Shown: positions 42,033 through 52,274 of the stretch, piece by piece
Position numbering within the stretch: position 1 is the stretch's first letter
Layout of the letters: each line of letters opens with the position of its first letter
Assembly (NCBI GenBank): GCA_963713625.1
Contig: CAVQMN010000001.1
Coordinates: 186,001 to 250,000 of the forward strand
Direction of reading: 5' to 3'
Source: Bog-756 sp963713625
GTDB taxonomy: Bacteria; Actinomycetota; Acidimicrobiia; Acidimicrobiales; RAAP-2
Length of the DNA: 64,000 nt
Made by a program: the position numbers and the translations under genes
The notes under the pieces: model-generated
Database searches by the model: none
Told to the model about the DNA's origin: nothing
The model's input: the letters and a program-made list of their open reading frames with translations, nothing else

Positions 42033-42754
42033 GCCTCTTTCGCGACCGGGGTGTGGTGCTGCGCACCATCCGCCTCGGTGAGGCGGACCGGATCGTCACC
42101 TTGATGACCGAGCAGCACGGCAAGGTCCGGGCGGTGGCCAAAGGGGTGCGGCGCACGATGTCGAAGTTCGGCTCCCGCCTCGAGCCCCTCAGCCACGTGG
42201 CTCTCCTCGGCTGGCAGGGACGCGGCGATCTGGACACCATCAACCAGGTCGAAGTCATCGACACCTTCCGGCCGGTCAGGGAGGACCTCGACCGGATGGG
42301 CTCGGCCATGTCCATGCTCGAAGTGGTCGACCAGATCGGCCAGGAGCAGCACGCCAACCCCCGGCTCTACGAGATGCTGGTCGGGGCCATCGGCGCCCTG
42401 GCCGAGCGGAACTCCCCGATGGTCATGCCCGCCTTCTTCCTCAAGGTGCTGGCCCTCGAGGGCTCGGCCCCGGTGCTCGACGTCTGCGTGTCCTGCGGCG
42501 AGGAGGACGCCGACGCCCTGGTGGCCTTCGATCTGGTGGAAGGAGGGGTCCTGTGCCGGAACTGCCGGCGCGGCCGGGCGCTGACCCCGGCCGGGCTGGT
42601 TCTGCTGCGCCGGACGTTGGGCGGGGGGCTGGCCGGGGTGCTGGCCGAGCCCCGCACGCCGGTCACCGACGAGGTCACCACCCTGGCCACCGAGGCGATG
42701 GAGGCCCATCTCGACCGCCGGCTCCGTTCGGTGCGGTCGGGGCCGGTGTCGTGA
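42029..42754 (+). CDS. recO: DNA repair protein RecO
   Basis: A 241-residue RecO, which anneals single-stranded DNA and loads RecA with RecR. The amino OB fold has RDRGVVLRTIRLGEADRIVTLMTEQHG and VRAVAKGVRR, and the carboxyl zinc site is CVSCGE...GGVLCRNC. ATG 42029 (MSLFRDRG) overlaps the stop of the upstream membrane protein. Adjacent genes uppS and hemW are common neighbours. Confidence 0.94.
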   Translation: MSLFRDRGVVLRTIRLGEADRIVTLMTEQHGKVRAVAKGVRRTMSKFGSRLEPLSHVALLGWQGRGDLDTINQVEVIDTFRPVREDLDRMGSAMSMLEVVDQIGQEQHANPRLYEMLVGAIGALAERNSPMVMPAFFLKVLALEGSAPVLDVCVSCGEEDADALVAFDLVEGGVLCRNCRRGRALTPAGLVLLRRTLGGGLAGVLAEPRTPVTDEVTTLATEAMEAHLDRRLRSVRSGPVS

Positions 42755-42788
42755 GCCGGCCCGCGGGGTGCCGGCGGGGTCCCGACCG

Positions 42789-43932
42789 GTGAGCGGGCCG
42801 GCCCCGTTCGGGGTCTATGTGCACGTGCCCTTCTGCCGCTTCCGCTGCGACTACTGCGCGTTCGCCACCTACACCGACCGCGACCACCTGATGGTGGAGT
42901 ACACGTCGGCCTGCGTGTCCGAGCTGGCCCGGGCCCGGGTCGACGAGGGCCTCCCGCCGGCCACGTCGGTCTTCTTCGGCGGCGGCACCCCGTCCCGGCT
43001 CCCGGCCGACCTGCTGCTCACCGTCCTCGACGCCGTCCCCCGTGCCCCGGGCGCGGAGGTGACCGTGGAGTGCAATCCCGAGGACGTCACTCCGGGACTG
43101 CTGGGCCACTACCGGTCGGGTGGGGTCACCCGGGTGTCGCTCGGGGTGCAGTCGACCGTGCCCCACGTGCTGGAGGGCCTCGGTCGGCGTCACGGCGCCG
43201 GACAGGCCGTCGAGGCCGCGGCCGCCGTCGCCGCAGCCGGGTTCTCCTCCTGGAACATGGACCTGATGATCGGGGGTGCGGGGGAGAGCGACGGCGACTG
43301 GGAGCAGAGCCTGGGTGAGGTGGTCGGCCTGGCGGAGGCGCCGCCCCACATCAGTGCCTACGCACTGACCGTCGAGCCGGGGACGCCGCTGGCCGCCGAC
43401 CCCGACCGGCATCCTGACGACGACATCCAGGCGACGAGGTATGAGCGGACCGAGGCCGTGCTGGCCGGGTCGGGGTACCGGTGGGAAGAGATCTCCAACT
43501 GGGCCCGTCCCGGCCACGAGTGCCGTCACAACGGCCTCTACTGGGCGCAGGGTGACTACCGGGGCATCGGCTCGGCCGCCCACTCCCATCGGGCCGGGCA
43601 TCGATGGTGGAACGTCCGCACCCCCGACCGATACGTGGCCGTGCTGGCGTCCGGAGGCTCGGCCACGGCGGGGGAGGAGGTGCTGACCGACGAACAGCGC
43701 CGGTTCGAAGGACTGGCCCTCGCCCTGCGGACCCCGGCCGGTGTCCCCGCCGACGCCCTGCCCGAGGAGCACGATCTCGACGGGCTGGTCGAGCGGGTGG
43801 ACGGGCGCGCCGTGCTCACCGTCCGGGGTCGGCTGCTGGCCAACGCGGTGACGGCGCGGTTGCAGCCCGGCGCGGGAGGGCCGTCGCCGGTCCGGGCCGG
43901 GTCCCGGGTGCCAGCCGGTACCATTCCCCCTT

Positions 43933-43940
<8 letters not shown>
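42789..43940 (+). CDS. hemW: Radical SAM heme chaperone HemW
   Basis: About 383 residues of the HemN/HemW radical SAM family. The cluster ligands are CRFRCDYCAF near residue 18. FFGGGTPSRLP, VTVECNPEDVT, RVSLGVQS and DLMIGG are the barrel motifs, and EISNWARPGHECRHNGLYW is the HemW-type region. The CxxxCxxC lacks the extra HemN Cys, supporting the heme-chaperone group. GTG 42789 gives MSGPAPFGVYVHVPFC; GTG 42768 is also in frame. It overlaps glyS by 8 bases. Confidence 0.88.
43919..43924 (+). promoter_or_regulatory. Leaderless -10 box of glyS (TACCAT)
   Basis: TACCAT lies 8 bases before the glyS ATG at 43933, inside the end of hemW. Confidence 0.5.
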
Positions 43941-45297
<1,357 letters not shown>

Positions 45298-45425
45298 AGC
45301 CCGAGCCTCCGTCCCGGGCCGGGACGGCCGCCAGGTAGGCTGGACGGCCTGCGCCCGGCGCTGTTCCCGTCCCGGACGCCGCAGTAGAGCCCACCCCGAC
45401 CCCACCCCCAGGAGACCCTGCCCCG

Positions 45426-48185
45426 ATGCCGTACGTCTTCGACTTCGACCATGCCCACCGCAAGCCGCCCATGGACATGAAGGACCTGCTCGGCGGGAAG
45501 GGCGCCAACCTGGCCGAGATGACGTCGGTACTCGAGCTGCCGGTGCCTCCGGGCTTCACCATCGGGACCACGGCCTGTCGCGACTACATGGAGGGCGGAT
45601 GGCCGGACGGGTTGACCGCCGAGGTGGCCAAGGCCAGGGCCAGGCTCGAGAAGAAGATGGGGAAGCGCATCGGGGATCCGGCCGACCCCCTGCTGGTGTC
45701 GGTGCGGTCCGGGGCCAAGTTCTCCATGCCGGGGATGATGGACACGGTGCTCAACCTGGGCCTCAACGACCAGTCGGTCGAGGGCCTGGCCAAGCAGACC
45801 GACGACGAGCGCTTCGCCTACGACTCCTACCGCCGGTTCGTGGCCATGTACGGGCGGATCGTCCTCGGCATCCCGGGGGACGAGTTCGACTCGCTGCTCG
45901 ACGCGGCCAAGGAGTTGGCCGGGACCAGCTCCGACGCCGGGGTCCCCATCGAGCTGCTCCGCTACCTGGTCGACGCCTACCAGCAGATCGTGGAGCGCCA
46001 CACCGGCAAGCCGTTCCCCCAGGATCCTGACGAGCAGCTGCGCGGGGCCATCGAAGCGGTGTTCGCCTCGTGGAACGGTCCCCGGGCCATCGCCTACCGG
46101 GTGCGGGAACGGATCGCCCACGACCTGGGTACGGCGGTCAACGTGCAGGCCATGGTGTTCGGCAACCGCGACGACACGTCGGGCACCGGGGTGGGCTTCA
46201 CCCGCGACCCGGCCACCGGGGCCACCGGCGAGTACGGCGACTTCCTCATCAACGCCCAGGGCGAGGACGTGGTGGCCGGCATCCGGAACACCGAGCCGCT
46301 CTCTGCGCTGAAGGACCGGTTTCCGAAGATCCACGCTGAGCTGCTCTCCATCTTCGCCCGTCTCGAGGGCCACTACCGCGACATGTGCGACACCGAGTTC
46401 ACCATCGAACAGGGCAAGCTGTGGATGCTCCAGACCCGGGTGGGCAAGCGCACCGGGCGGGCCGCGCTGAAGATGGCCGTCGACATGGTGGGGGAGCGGG
46501 CCATCCGCCTGACCAAAGAGGAAGCCATCGATCGGATCACCGGCGACCACCTCGATCAGGTGCTCCACCCCCAGTTCTCCGGGACCGGGTACCAGGTGTT
46601 GACCAGGGGGCTCGGTGCCTCCCCGGGCGCGGCCGTGGGCCGCGTCTACCTGACCGCCGACGATGCCCAGGCTGCGGCCGAGCGGGGCGAGAAGGTGGTG
46701 CTGGTCCGGAGTGAGACCTCACCGGAGGATGTCCACGGCATGCTGGCCGCCGAAGGGATCCTGACGGCCAGGGGCGGTCTGGTCAGCCACGCCGCGGTGG
46801 TGGCCCGCGGCTGGGGCAAGCCGGCCGTGGTCGGGGCCGAGGCCGTGCGGGTGGCCCCCTCGTCCTTTTCGGTCGGGGACACCGTGGTCAACCAGGGCGA
46901 CTGGATTTCGGTCGACGGCACCACCGGCACGGTCGTGCTGGGCCAGGTGCCGGTGGCCGAAGGTCAGACCCCACCCGAGTTCGAGACCATCCTGGGCTGG
47001 GCCGACGCCGTCCGCGCCGGCCACCTCGGGGTCCGGGCCAACGCCGACAACGGACCGGATGCGGCCACGGCGCGGAACCACGGCGCCGAGGGCATCGGGC
47101 TGTGCCGGACCGAGCACATGTTCCTGGCCGAGGACCGCCTGCCCATCGTGCGCCGGATGATCCTGGCCTCGACCCCGGCGGAGGAGGAATCGGCCCTCGA
47201 AGCGCTGCGGGTGGCCCAGCGGGTCGACTTCGCGGAGATTCTCGAGGCCATGGACTCCCTGCCCGTGACCATCAGGCTCCTCGACCCACCGCTGCACGAG
47301 TTCCTCCCCGACACCGGGGAGCTGGCTGTCAAAGAGGCGACCACCGGGCTGACCGAGGAGGAGCGGCGGCTGTTCGAGGCGGCCAAGGCGTGGCACGAGT
47401 ACAACCCCATGCTCGGCACCCGGGGTGTGCGGCTCGGGGTCATCAAGCCCGGGCTCTATGCCATGCAGGTGCGGGCCCTCATGGAGGCGGCCCTGGACCG
47501 GGTGGCCGCGGGCGGGCACCCCATCGTCGAGATCATGATCCCCCTGACCGTCTCCCGTGAGGAGATGGCCCTGGCCCGGACCTGGGTGGAGGCGGCCATC
47601 ACCGAGGCCCGGGCCGCGGCATCGGTGCCCGGCCCTGGGTCCCGGTCCGGGTCGACCAAGGCCGCCAGGGCCAGGGCGGGATCGCTCGAGGTGCTGATCG
47701 GCACGATGATCGAGACGCCCCGCGCCGCCTTGCGCGCCGGCGAGATCGCCGAAGAGGCCGACTTCTTCTCCTTCGGCACCAACGACCTGACCCAGATGAC
47801 CTTCGGCTTCAGCCGCGATGATGTGGAGGGCCGCATGATGTCGGCCTACCTCGAACAGGGCCTGTTGAAGAACAACCCGTTCGAGGTGGTCGATCCCGAC
47901 GGGGTGGGCGAGCTGGTCAGGTTGGGCGTCGAACGCGGGAGGGCCACCCGTCCCGAGCTCAAGGTCGGGGTGTGCGGCGAGCACGGGGGGGATCCCGAGT
48001 CGATCGCCACCTTCGCCAAAGCCGGTCTGGACTACGTGAGCTGCTCGCCCTTCCGGGTTCCCATCGCCCGGCTGGCCGCGGCCCAGGCCGTCCTGGCCGG
48101 CCACACCACGGCGAGGTCGGGCTCAGCGGCCCGGCGGAAGCCGAGCGCGTCCGAGGCCGGGCCTCGGGGCAAAGCCAAACGCTGA
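45426..48185 (+). CDS. ppdK: Pyruvate, phosphate dikinase
   Basis: A 919-residue PPDK interconverting pyruvate, ATP and phosphate with PEP, AMP and pyrophosphate. The amino ATP-grasp domain begins KDLLGGKGANLAEMT. The swivelling phosphohistidine is in TARGGLVSHAAVVARGWGKP, and the PEP-binding barrel has EGIGLCRTEHMF, MIETPRAALRAGEIA and SFGTNDLTQMTFGFSRDD. It is slightly longer than the usual 870-890 residues because of a Gly/Ser/Ala-rich insert near residue 740 and a basic tail. A TAGGCT at 45336-45341 may start an 80-base leader. A GC hairpin overlaps the stop. Confidence 0.96.
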   Translation: MPYVFDFDHAHRKPPMDMKDLLGGKGANLAEMTSVLELPVPPGFTIGTTACRDYMEGGWPDGLTAEVAKARARLEKKMGKRIGDPADPLLVSVRSGAKFSMPGMMDTVLNLGLNDQSVEGLAKQTDDERFAYDSYRRFVAMYGRIVLGIPGDEFDSLLDAAKELAGTSSDAGVPIELLRYLVDAYQQIVERHTGKPFPQDPDEQLRGAIEAVFASWNGPRAIAYRVRERIAHDLGTAVNVQAMVFGNRDDTSGTGVGFTRDPATGATGEYGDFLINAQGEDVVAGIRNTEPLSALKDRFPKIHAELLSIFARLEGHYRDMCDTEFTIEQGKLWMLQTRVGKRTGRAALKMAVDMVGERAIRLTKEEAIDRITGDHLDQVLHPQFSGTGYQVLTRGLGASPGAAVGRVYLTADDAQAAAERGEKVVLVRSETSPEDVHGMLAAEGILTARGGLVSHAAVVARGWGKPAVVGAEAVRVAPSSFSVGDTVVNQGDWISVDGTTGTVVLGQVPVAEGQTPPEFETILGWADAVRAGHLGVRANADNGPDAATARNHGAEGIGLCRTEHMFLAEDRLPIVRRMILASTPAEEESALEALRVAQRVDFAEILEAMDSLPVTIRLLDPPLHEFLPDTGELAVKEATTGLTEEERRLFEAAKAWHEYNPMLGTRGVRLGVIKPGLYAMQVRALMEAALDRVAAGGHPIVEIMIPLTVSREEMALARTWVEAAITEARAAASVPGPGSRSGSTKAARARAGSLEVLIGTMIETPRAALRAGEIAEEADFFSFGTNDLTQMTFGFSRDDVEGRMMSAYLEQGLLKNNPFEVVDPDGVGELVRLGVERGRATRPELKVGVCGEHGGDPESIATFAKAGLDYVSCSPFRVPIARLAAAQAVLAGHTTARSGSAARRKPSASEAGPRGKAKR

Positions 48186-48203
48186 CCGGGGGACCCCCCG
48201 GTC
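48184..48203. terminator. GC hairpin at the ppdK stop
   Basis: GACCGGGGG pairs with CCCCCGGTC around a 2-base centre immediately after the ppdK stop. There is no T tract, so it is terminator-like only by shape. Confidence 0.4.
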
Positions 48204-48278
48204 CCATCCCGGGCGTGACCGGCGGGCCCTCCGACCGCAGGTGGCACCGGCGGCGGACGAAGGCGGGCAGCGACGGGG

Positions 48279-48284
48279 TACCGT
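48279..48284 (+). promoter_or_regulatory. Leaderless -10 box of dnaG (TACCGT)
   Basis: TACCGT lies 8 bases before the dnaG ATG at 48293. This would be the promoter of dnaG-rpoD. Confidence 0.5.
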
Positions 48285-48292
48285 CGTCCCCT

Positions 48293-50233
48293 ATGGGGAT
48301 TCCCGACGAGGACGTTGCCCGGGTGCGGGCGGCCACGGACATCGTGGCCCTCATCGGGGAGCACGCCGCCCTCAAGCGTCAGGGGCGCCGGTGGGTCGGC
48401 CTGTGCCCGTTCCACGGGGAGAAGACACCGTCGTTCAGCGTCAATGCCGACGAGGGCCTCTACTACTGCTTCGGGTGCCAGGCCTCGGGCGATGCCATCA
48501 CCTTTGTCAAGAACATGGAGCACCTCGACTTCGTGGACTCGGTGCGCCGCCTGGCCGACAAGGCCGGCATCACCATCACCGAGGATGACCGCTCGGGCCG
48601 GGACGGCCAGCAGCGCAAGCCCCTGCTGGAGGCCATGGAGCGGGCCGTCGACTGGTATCACCAACGGCTTCTGGTCGGCACCGACGCCGGTCAGGCCCGC
48701 GACTACCTCCGGAGCCGGGGCTACGACGGGGAGGTGGTGCGCCGATTCCGGCTGGGATGGGCACCCGACGACTGGGACGAGCTGTGCCAGGCGCTGAGCC
48801 TGACCACCGAGGTCGCCGTGGGCACCGGGCTCGGTTTCGTCAACCGCCGGGGCCGCCTCCAGGACGCCTTCCGGGCCCGCATCCTGTTCCCCATCTGCGA
48901 CCCCTCCGGCCATCCGGTGGCCCTCGGCGGGCGGGTCCTGCCCGGCAGCGCCGATCCGGCCAAGTACAAGAACTCGATGGAGACCCCGATCTACTCCAAG
49001 CGGCGCACGCTGTACGCGCTCAACTGGGCCAAGCAGGACATCATCAAGTCGGAGGAAGTGGTGGTGTGCGAGGGCTACACCGATGTCATCGGCCTGTTCG
49101 AGGCCGGGGTGGAGCGGGCGGTGGCCACGTGCGGGACGGCCCTGGCCGAGGAGCACGTCAAGCTCCTCCGCGGCTTCGCCTCCAAGGTGGTGCTGGCCTT
49201 CGACGCCGACGGCGCCGGACAGTCGGCCGCCGGTCGGTTCTACGAGTGGGAGCGGAAGCTGTCCATGGACGTGGCCGTGGCCGCCCTGCCCCTGGGCTCG
49301 GACCCGGGCGAGATGGCCCGGTCCGATCCGGACGGCCTGCGTGCCGCCATCGAAGGGGCCAAACCCTTCCTCCAGTTCCGGGTGGAGCGCATTCTCGACG
49401 CGGCGGTGCTCTCGACCCCCGAAGGACGGGCCAAGGCGGCCGAGTCGGCGCTGGCCGCGGTGGCCGAGCACCCCGACAATCTGGTCCGCGACCAGTATCT
49501 GATGCAGGTGGCGGAGCGGTGCCGGCTCGAGCCGGCGCTCTTGCGTCCCCGACTGGAGCAGCTCCGCCAGGAGGGACCGCGGCCGGCCCCCGGCACCGAA
49601 CGCTCCCGCCGGCCCGGAACGGACGCCGGCGGGCGGGGCCGGACGCCGACGGGCGCCACCGACGAGCCCTGGGTCCGCGAGCCCGAGGATGGCGAGTGGG
49701 ACGTGGACGGCGCCGACGAGGGTGTGAGGTCGGGAGGACCGGCGGGATCGAATCCGGCGGGCCGGCCGTCCCGCCCGGTGCGTGAGTTCCGCCCGGGCCT
49801 GGAAGCCCTGCGCCTGGCCATCCACCGACCGGCCGATGTCGGCGACCGCCTGGAGGCCGCGCTCTTCCGTGACGACCTCCAGCGGAAGGCCTTCGAGGTC
49901 CTGGCCGACGCCGACCCCGACGCCGAGCTCCATGAGGTCATCGACTCGGCTCCGCCGGAGGTCAGAGCCCTTCTGGTGCGCCTGACCGTGGAGGAGCCCA
50001 GGGGCGAACCGGACGACGTGGTCCTCCAACTGGTCCGGGATGCGGCCCGGGGTGAACTGCAGCTGATCACGGCCGAGGCCCGGACGTCACCCGAGGCGGT
50101 GAAGGAGGCCGCCGCCGCCTCCGTCTGGGTCCAGGAGCTGGATGATCCCGCGGCCTCGGTCGCGGCGACGGCCAGCTTGGTAGCCTGGCTCGTAGTGAGG
50201 GCACAGAAGGAAACTTCGGGACGGGGTTCGTGA
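48293..50233 (+). CDS. dnaG: DNA primase DnaG
   Basis: A 646-residue primase that makes RNA primers at the replication fork. The CHC2 zinc domain is CPFHGEKTPSFSVN...YYCFGCQ. The TOPRIM core has VVVCEGYTDVIGLFEAGV and LAFDADGAGQSAA. After about residue 430 a low-complexity Pro/Gly/Arg linker leads to a helicase-binding-type helical domain. ATG 48293 gives MGIPDEDVARVRAATDIVALI; upstream in-frame extension is shadow. The last bases overlap the rpoD start (GTGA). This dnaG-rpoD pair is a conserved macromolecular-synthesis arrangement. Confidence 0.96.
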   Translation: MGIPDEDVARVRAATDIVALIGEHAALKRQGRRWVGLCPFHGEKTPSFSVNADEGLYYCFGCQASGDAITFVKNMEHLDFVDSVRRLADKAGITITEDDRSGRDGQQRKPLLEAMERAVDWYHQRLLVGTDAGQARDYLRSRGYDGEVVRRFRLGWAPDDWDELCQALSLTTEVAVGTGLGFVNRRGRLQDAFRARILFPICDPSGHPVALGGRVLPGSADPAKYKNSMETPIYSKRRTLYALNWAKQDIIKSEEVVVCEGYTDVIGLFEAGVERAVATCGTALAEEHVKLLRGFASKVVLAFDADGAGQSAAGRFYEWERKLSMDVAVAALPLGSDPGEMARSDPDGLRAAIEGAKPFLQFRVERILDAAVLSTPEGRAKAAESALAAVAEHPDNLVRDQYLMQVAERCRLEPALLRPRLEQLRQEGPRPAPGTERSRRPGTDAGGRGRTPTGATDEPWVREPEDGEWDVDGADEGVRSGGPAGSNPAGRPSRPVREFRPGLEALRLAIHRPADVGDRLEAALFRDDLQRKAFEVLADADPDAELHEVIDSAPPEVRALLVRLTVEEPRGEPDDVVLQLVRDAARGELQLITAEARTSPEAVKEAAAASVWVQELDDPAASVAATASLVAWLVVRAQKETSGRGS

Positions 50234-51732
50234 CCGCCGATCAGAGCTCGCCATCCCTGTCTGTCGTGCCCAGACCGGTCGACGGACCGGTCTCCGGATC
50301 GGTGACCGGCGCGCCCGCGGCCATCGACGAGCTCCCCGCCGACCAGTTCGAGGCTCTGATCCGCATGGGGCGGGCCCGGGGCGGCCTGACCCAGGACGAT
50401 GTGATGACCGTGCTGCGGACGGTCGAGCTCAGCGCCGATCTGATCTCCGAGGTCGTGGAGAGGATCAGGGAGGCCGGCATCGAGTTCACCTACGACACGG
50501 GCGAGACCACCGTGGTGCCCATGACAGGAGCGGTGGCTCACGACCTTTCGGACCGGCTCCTCGAAGGACTCCCGGCGATGTCGGACGTCGGCCACGTCCT
50601 GCGGGACGCCGCCGTCACCGCCCCGGTGGAGGAGGCGGGCCCGGCGGTGTCGACCATGGCCCCGGACACGGCGGTCCGGACCCCGGCAGGATCGACGGAC
50701 GACCGCGGGAGACAGGACCCCGCGGTCAAGGCCCCGGGCAAGAAGGAGCGGGCGGCCCGACGGTCCCCGGCCGCCGACGGGTATGCCGACGGGGACGGCT
50801 TCCGGGGCTCGGCCGCCGACCCGGTGCACATGTACCTCAAAGAGATCGGCAAGGTGAAGCTGCTCGATGCCGCCCTCGAGGTGGAGCTGGCCGAGCGGAT
50901 CCTGGCCGGGAACGAGGCGGCCGAGCGACTGGCCGCGTTCGACGGCCAGCGGGGCGACGTCTACCCGGGGCGGGTGTCGGACCGGGTGATGGTCCGCCGG
51001 GGGCAGCAGGCCAAAGAAGCCCTCATCGAGGCCAATCTCCGCCTGGTGGTGTCGATCGCCAAGCGGTACCGGAACCGGGGCCTGGCCTTTCTCGACCTCA
51101 TCCAGGAGGGCAACCTCGGACTGATGCGGGCGGTGGAGAAGTTCGACCACACCAAGGGGTTCAAGTTCTCCACCTACGCCACCTGGTGGATCCGCCAGGC
51201 CATCACCCGGGCCATCGCCGACCAGGCCCGGACCATCCGCATACCGGTCCACATGGTGGAGACCATCAACAAGGTGGTCTGGGCCCAGCGCCAGCTCCTC
51301 CAGGAGCTCGGCCGTGAGCCGAGCGCGGAGGAGGTGGCCGGTCGGGTCGATTTCACCATCGAGCGGGTACGGGAGATCCAGCGGATCAACCAGGACACCG
51401 TGTCGCTCGAGCAACCGATGGGCGACGAGGACGACTTCAGCCTCTCCGACCTGATCGAGGACCGTGAGGCGGTGGTTCCCGATGACGCCGCGGCACGGAT
51501 GATGCTCGACGATGCCCTACGGGAGGCGCTCGGCCACCTCTCACCCCGCGAACAGGATGTGGTCAGGCTGCGGTTCGGCCTCGAGGACGGCAAGATCCGG
51601 ACCCTCGAGGAGGTGGGGAAGGCTTTCGGGGTGACCCGGGAGCGCATCCGCCAGATCGAGGCGAAGACGCTGGCCAAACTGCGCCGGCCCGAGTCCGCCC
51701 AGCTGCTGCGCGACTACCTCGACGAGGCCTGA
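50230..51732 (+). CDS. rpoD: Principal RNA polymerase sigma factor (RpoD/SigA)
   Basis: A 500-residue primary sigma-70. Region 1.1-like helices occupy the first 100 residues, followed by an acidic and Ala-rich linker. Region 1.2 is DPVHMYLKEIGKVKLL, and region 2 is EANLRLVVSIAKRYRNRGLAFLDLIQEGN-like with region 2.3/2.4 FKFSTYATWWIRQAITRAIA. Region 3 carries TINKVVWAQRQLLQELGREP, and region 4.2 is GVTRERIRQIEAKTLAKLR. Such a sigma reads TANNNT -10 elements, which suits the hexamers found in this window. GTG start coupled to dnaG. Confidence 0.96.
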   Translation: MTADQSSPSLSVVPRPVDGPVSGSVTGAPAAIDELPADQFEALIRMGRARGGLTQDDVMTVLRTVELSADLISEVVERIREAGIEFTYDTGETTVVPMTGAVAHDLSDRLLEGLPAMSDVGHVLRDAAVTAPVEEAGPAVSTMAPDTAVRTPAGSTDDRGRQDPAVKAPGKKERAARRSPAADGYADGDGFRGSAADPVHMYLKEIGKVKLLDAALEVELAERILAGNEAAERLAAFDGQRGDVYPGRVSDRVMVRRGQQAKEALIEANLRLVVSIAKRYRNRGLAFLDLIQEGNLGLMRAVEKFDHTKGFKFSTYATWWIRQAITRAIADQARTIRIPVHMVETINKVVWAQRQLLQELGREPSAEEVAGRVDFTIERVREIQRINQDTVSLEQPMGDEDDFSLSDLIEDREAVVPDDAAARMMLDDALREALGHLSPREQDVVRLRFGLEDGKIRTLEEVGKAFGVTRERIRQIEAKTLAKLRRPESAQLLRDYLDEA

Positions 51733-51768
51733 GGGCCCCCGGCCACCGGTCGGGTCGGCCCGCCGGGG

Positions 51769-52074
51769 TCAGTTCCGCCGGCCGTTGAGGGCGATGGCCA
51801 GATCTTCGGCCAGATCGAGGGCGATGGCGTCGGCCGCCTGGTCCCCGTCCCGCCATCCGAGCCGCACCCCGATGGAGTCCTTCAGGCGCTCCACCCCCAG
51901 GGCGGCGGCGGCCTTGGATTTGCTGCCGATCAGCCCGGCTGTCCCCTGGACCGGCGCCGAGCGGCCGAGCCCACCGGCCAGACGGACGATCTGCTCGTAG
52001 CGCTCCCGGCCCGCCCGGGATCCGAGGGCGTATCCGATGCAGAAGGCGATAGCCGTGCCGGCGCGGAACTTCAC
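51769..52074 (-). CDS. Small YtxH-like membrane-anchored protein
   Basis: A 101-residue protein opening MKFRAGTAIAFCIGYALGSR with AGRERYEQI following, a pattern common in short actinobacterial proteins with one amino-terminal membrane span and a YxxGxKAGRxRYEQ-like motif. The rest is amphipathic helix. GTG at 52074 fits this family start; the frame continues to a GTG at 52134. No function is known. It converges on rpoD. Confidence 0.65.
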   Translation of the reverse strand: MKFRAGTAIAFCIGYALGSRAGRERYEQIVRLAGGLGRSAPVQGTAGLIGSKSKAAAALGVERLKDSIGVRLGWRDGDQAADAIALDLAEDLAIALNGRRN

Positions 52075-52186
52075 CGGGCCATTGTGCCCGGAGTGGGGGC
52101 GTTGTGCATCTTTGCCCGTGAGCAGGGTGGCCACCGGCTAGTGTCCTTTCTCACGCTGCCGCACGGTCGGGTGGCGCAGCAGGCCT

Positions 52187-52259
52187 TCCGGGGTAGCTCA
52201 ATCGGCAGAGCGAGCGGCTGTTAACCGCTAGGTTGAGAGTTCGAGTCTCTCCCCCGGAG
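52187..52259 (+). tRNA. tRNA-Asn (anticodon GTT)
   Basis: A full 73-base cloverleaf: acceptor TCCGGGG pairs with CCCCGGA, D arm TAGCTCAATCGGCAGAGC, anticodon loop CTGTTAA with GTT at 52220-52222, T arm GAGAG-TTCGAGT-CTCTC, and discriminator G as expected for tRNA-Asn. CCA is not encoded. Confidence 0.97.
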
Positions 52260-52274
52260 CTGTGCCCTTCGGCC

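Noticed and set aside
49240..51414. 724-codon minus-strand open frame
   Set aside because: Antisense to dnaG and rpoD, both certain genes; no motif of its own.
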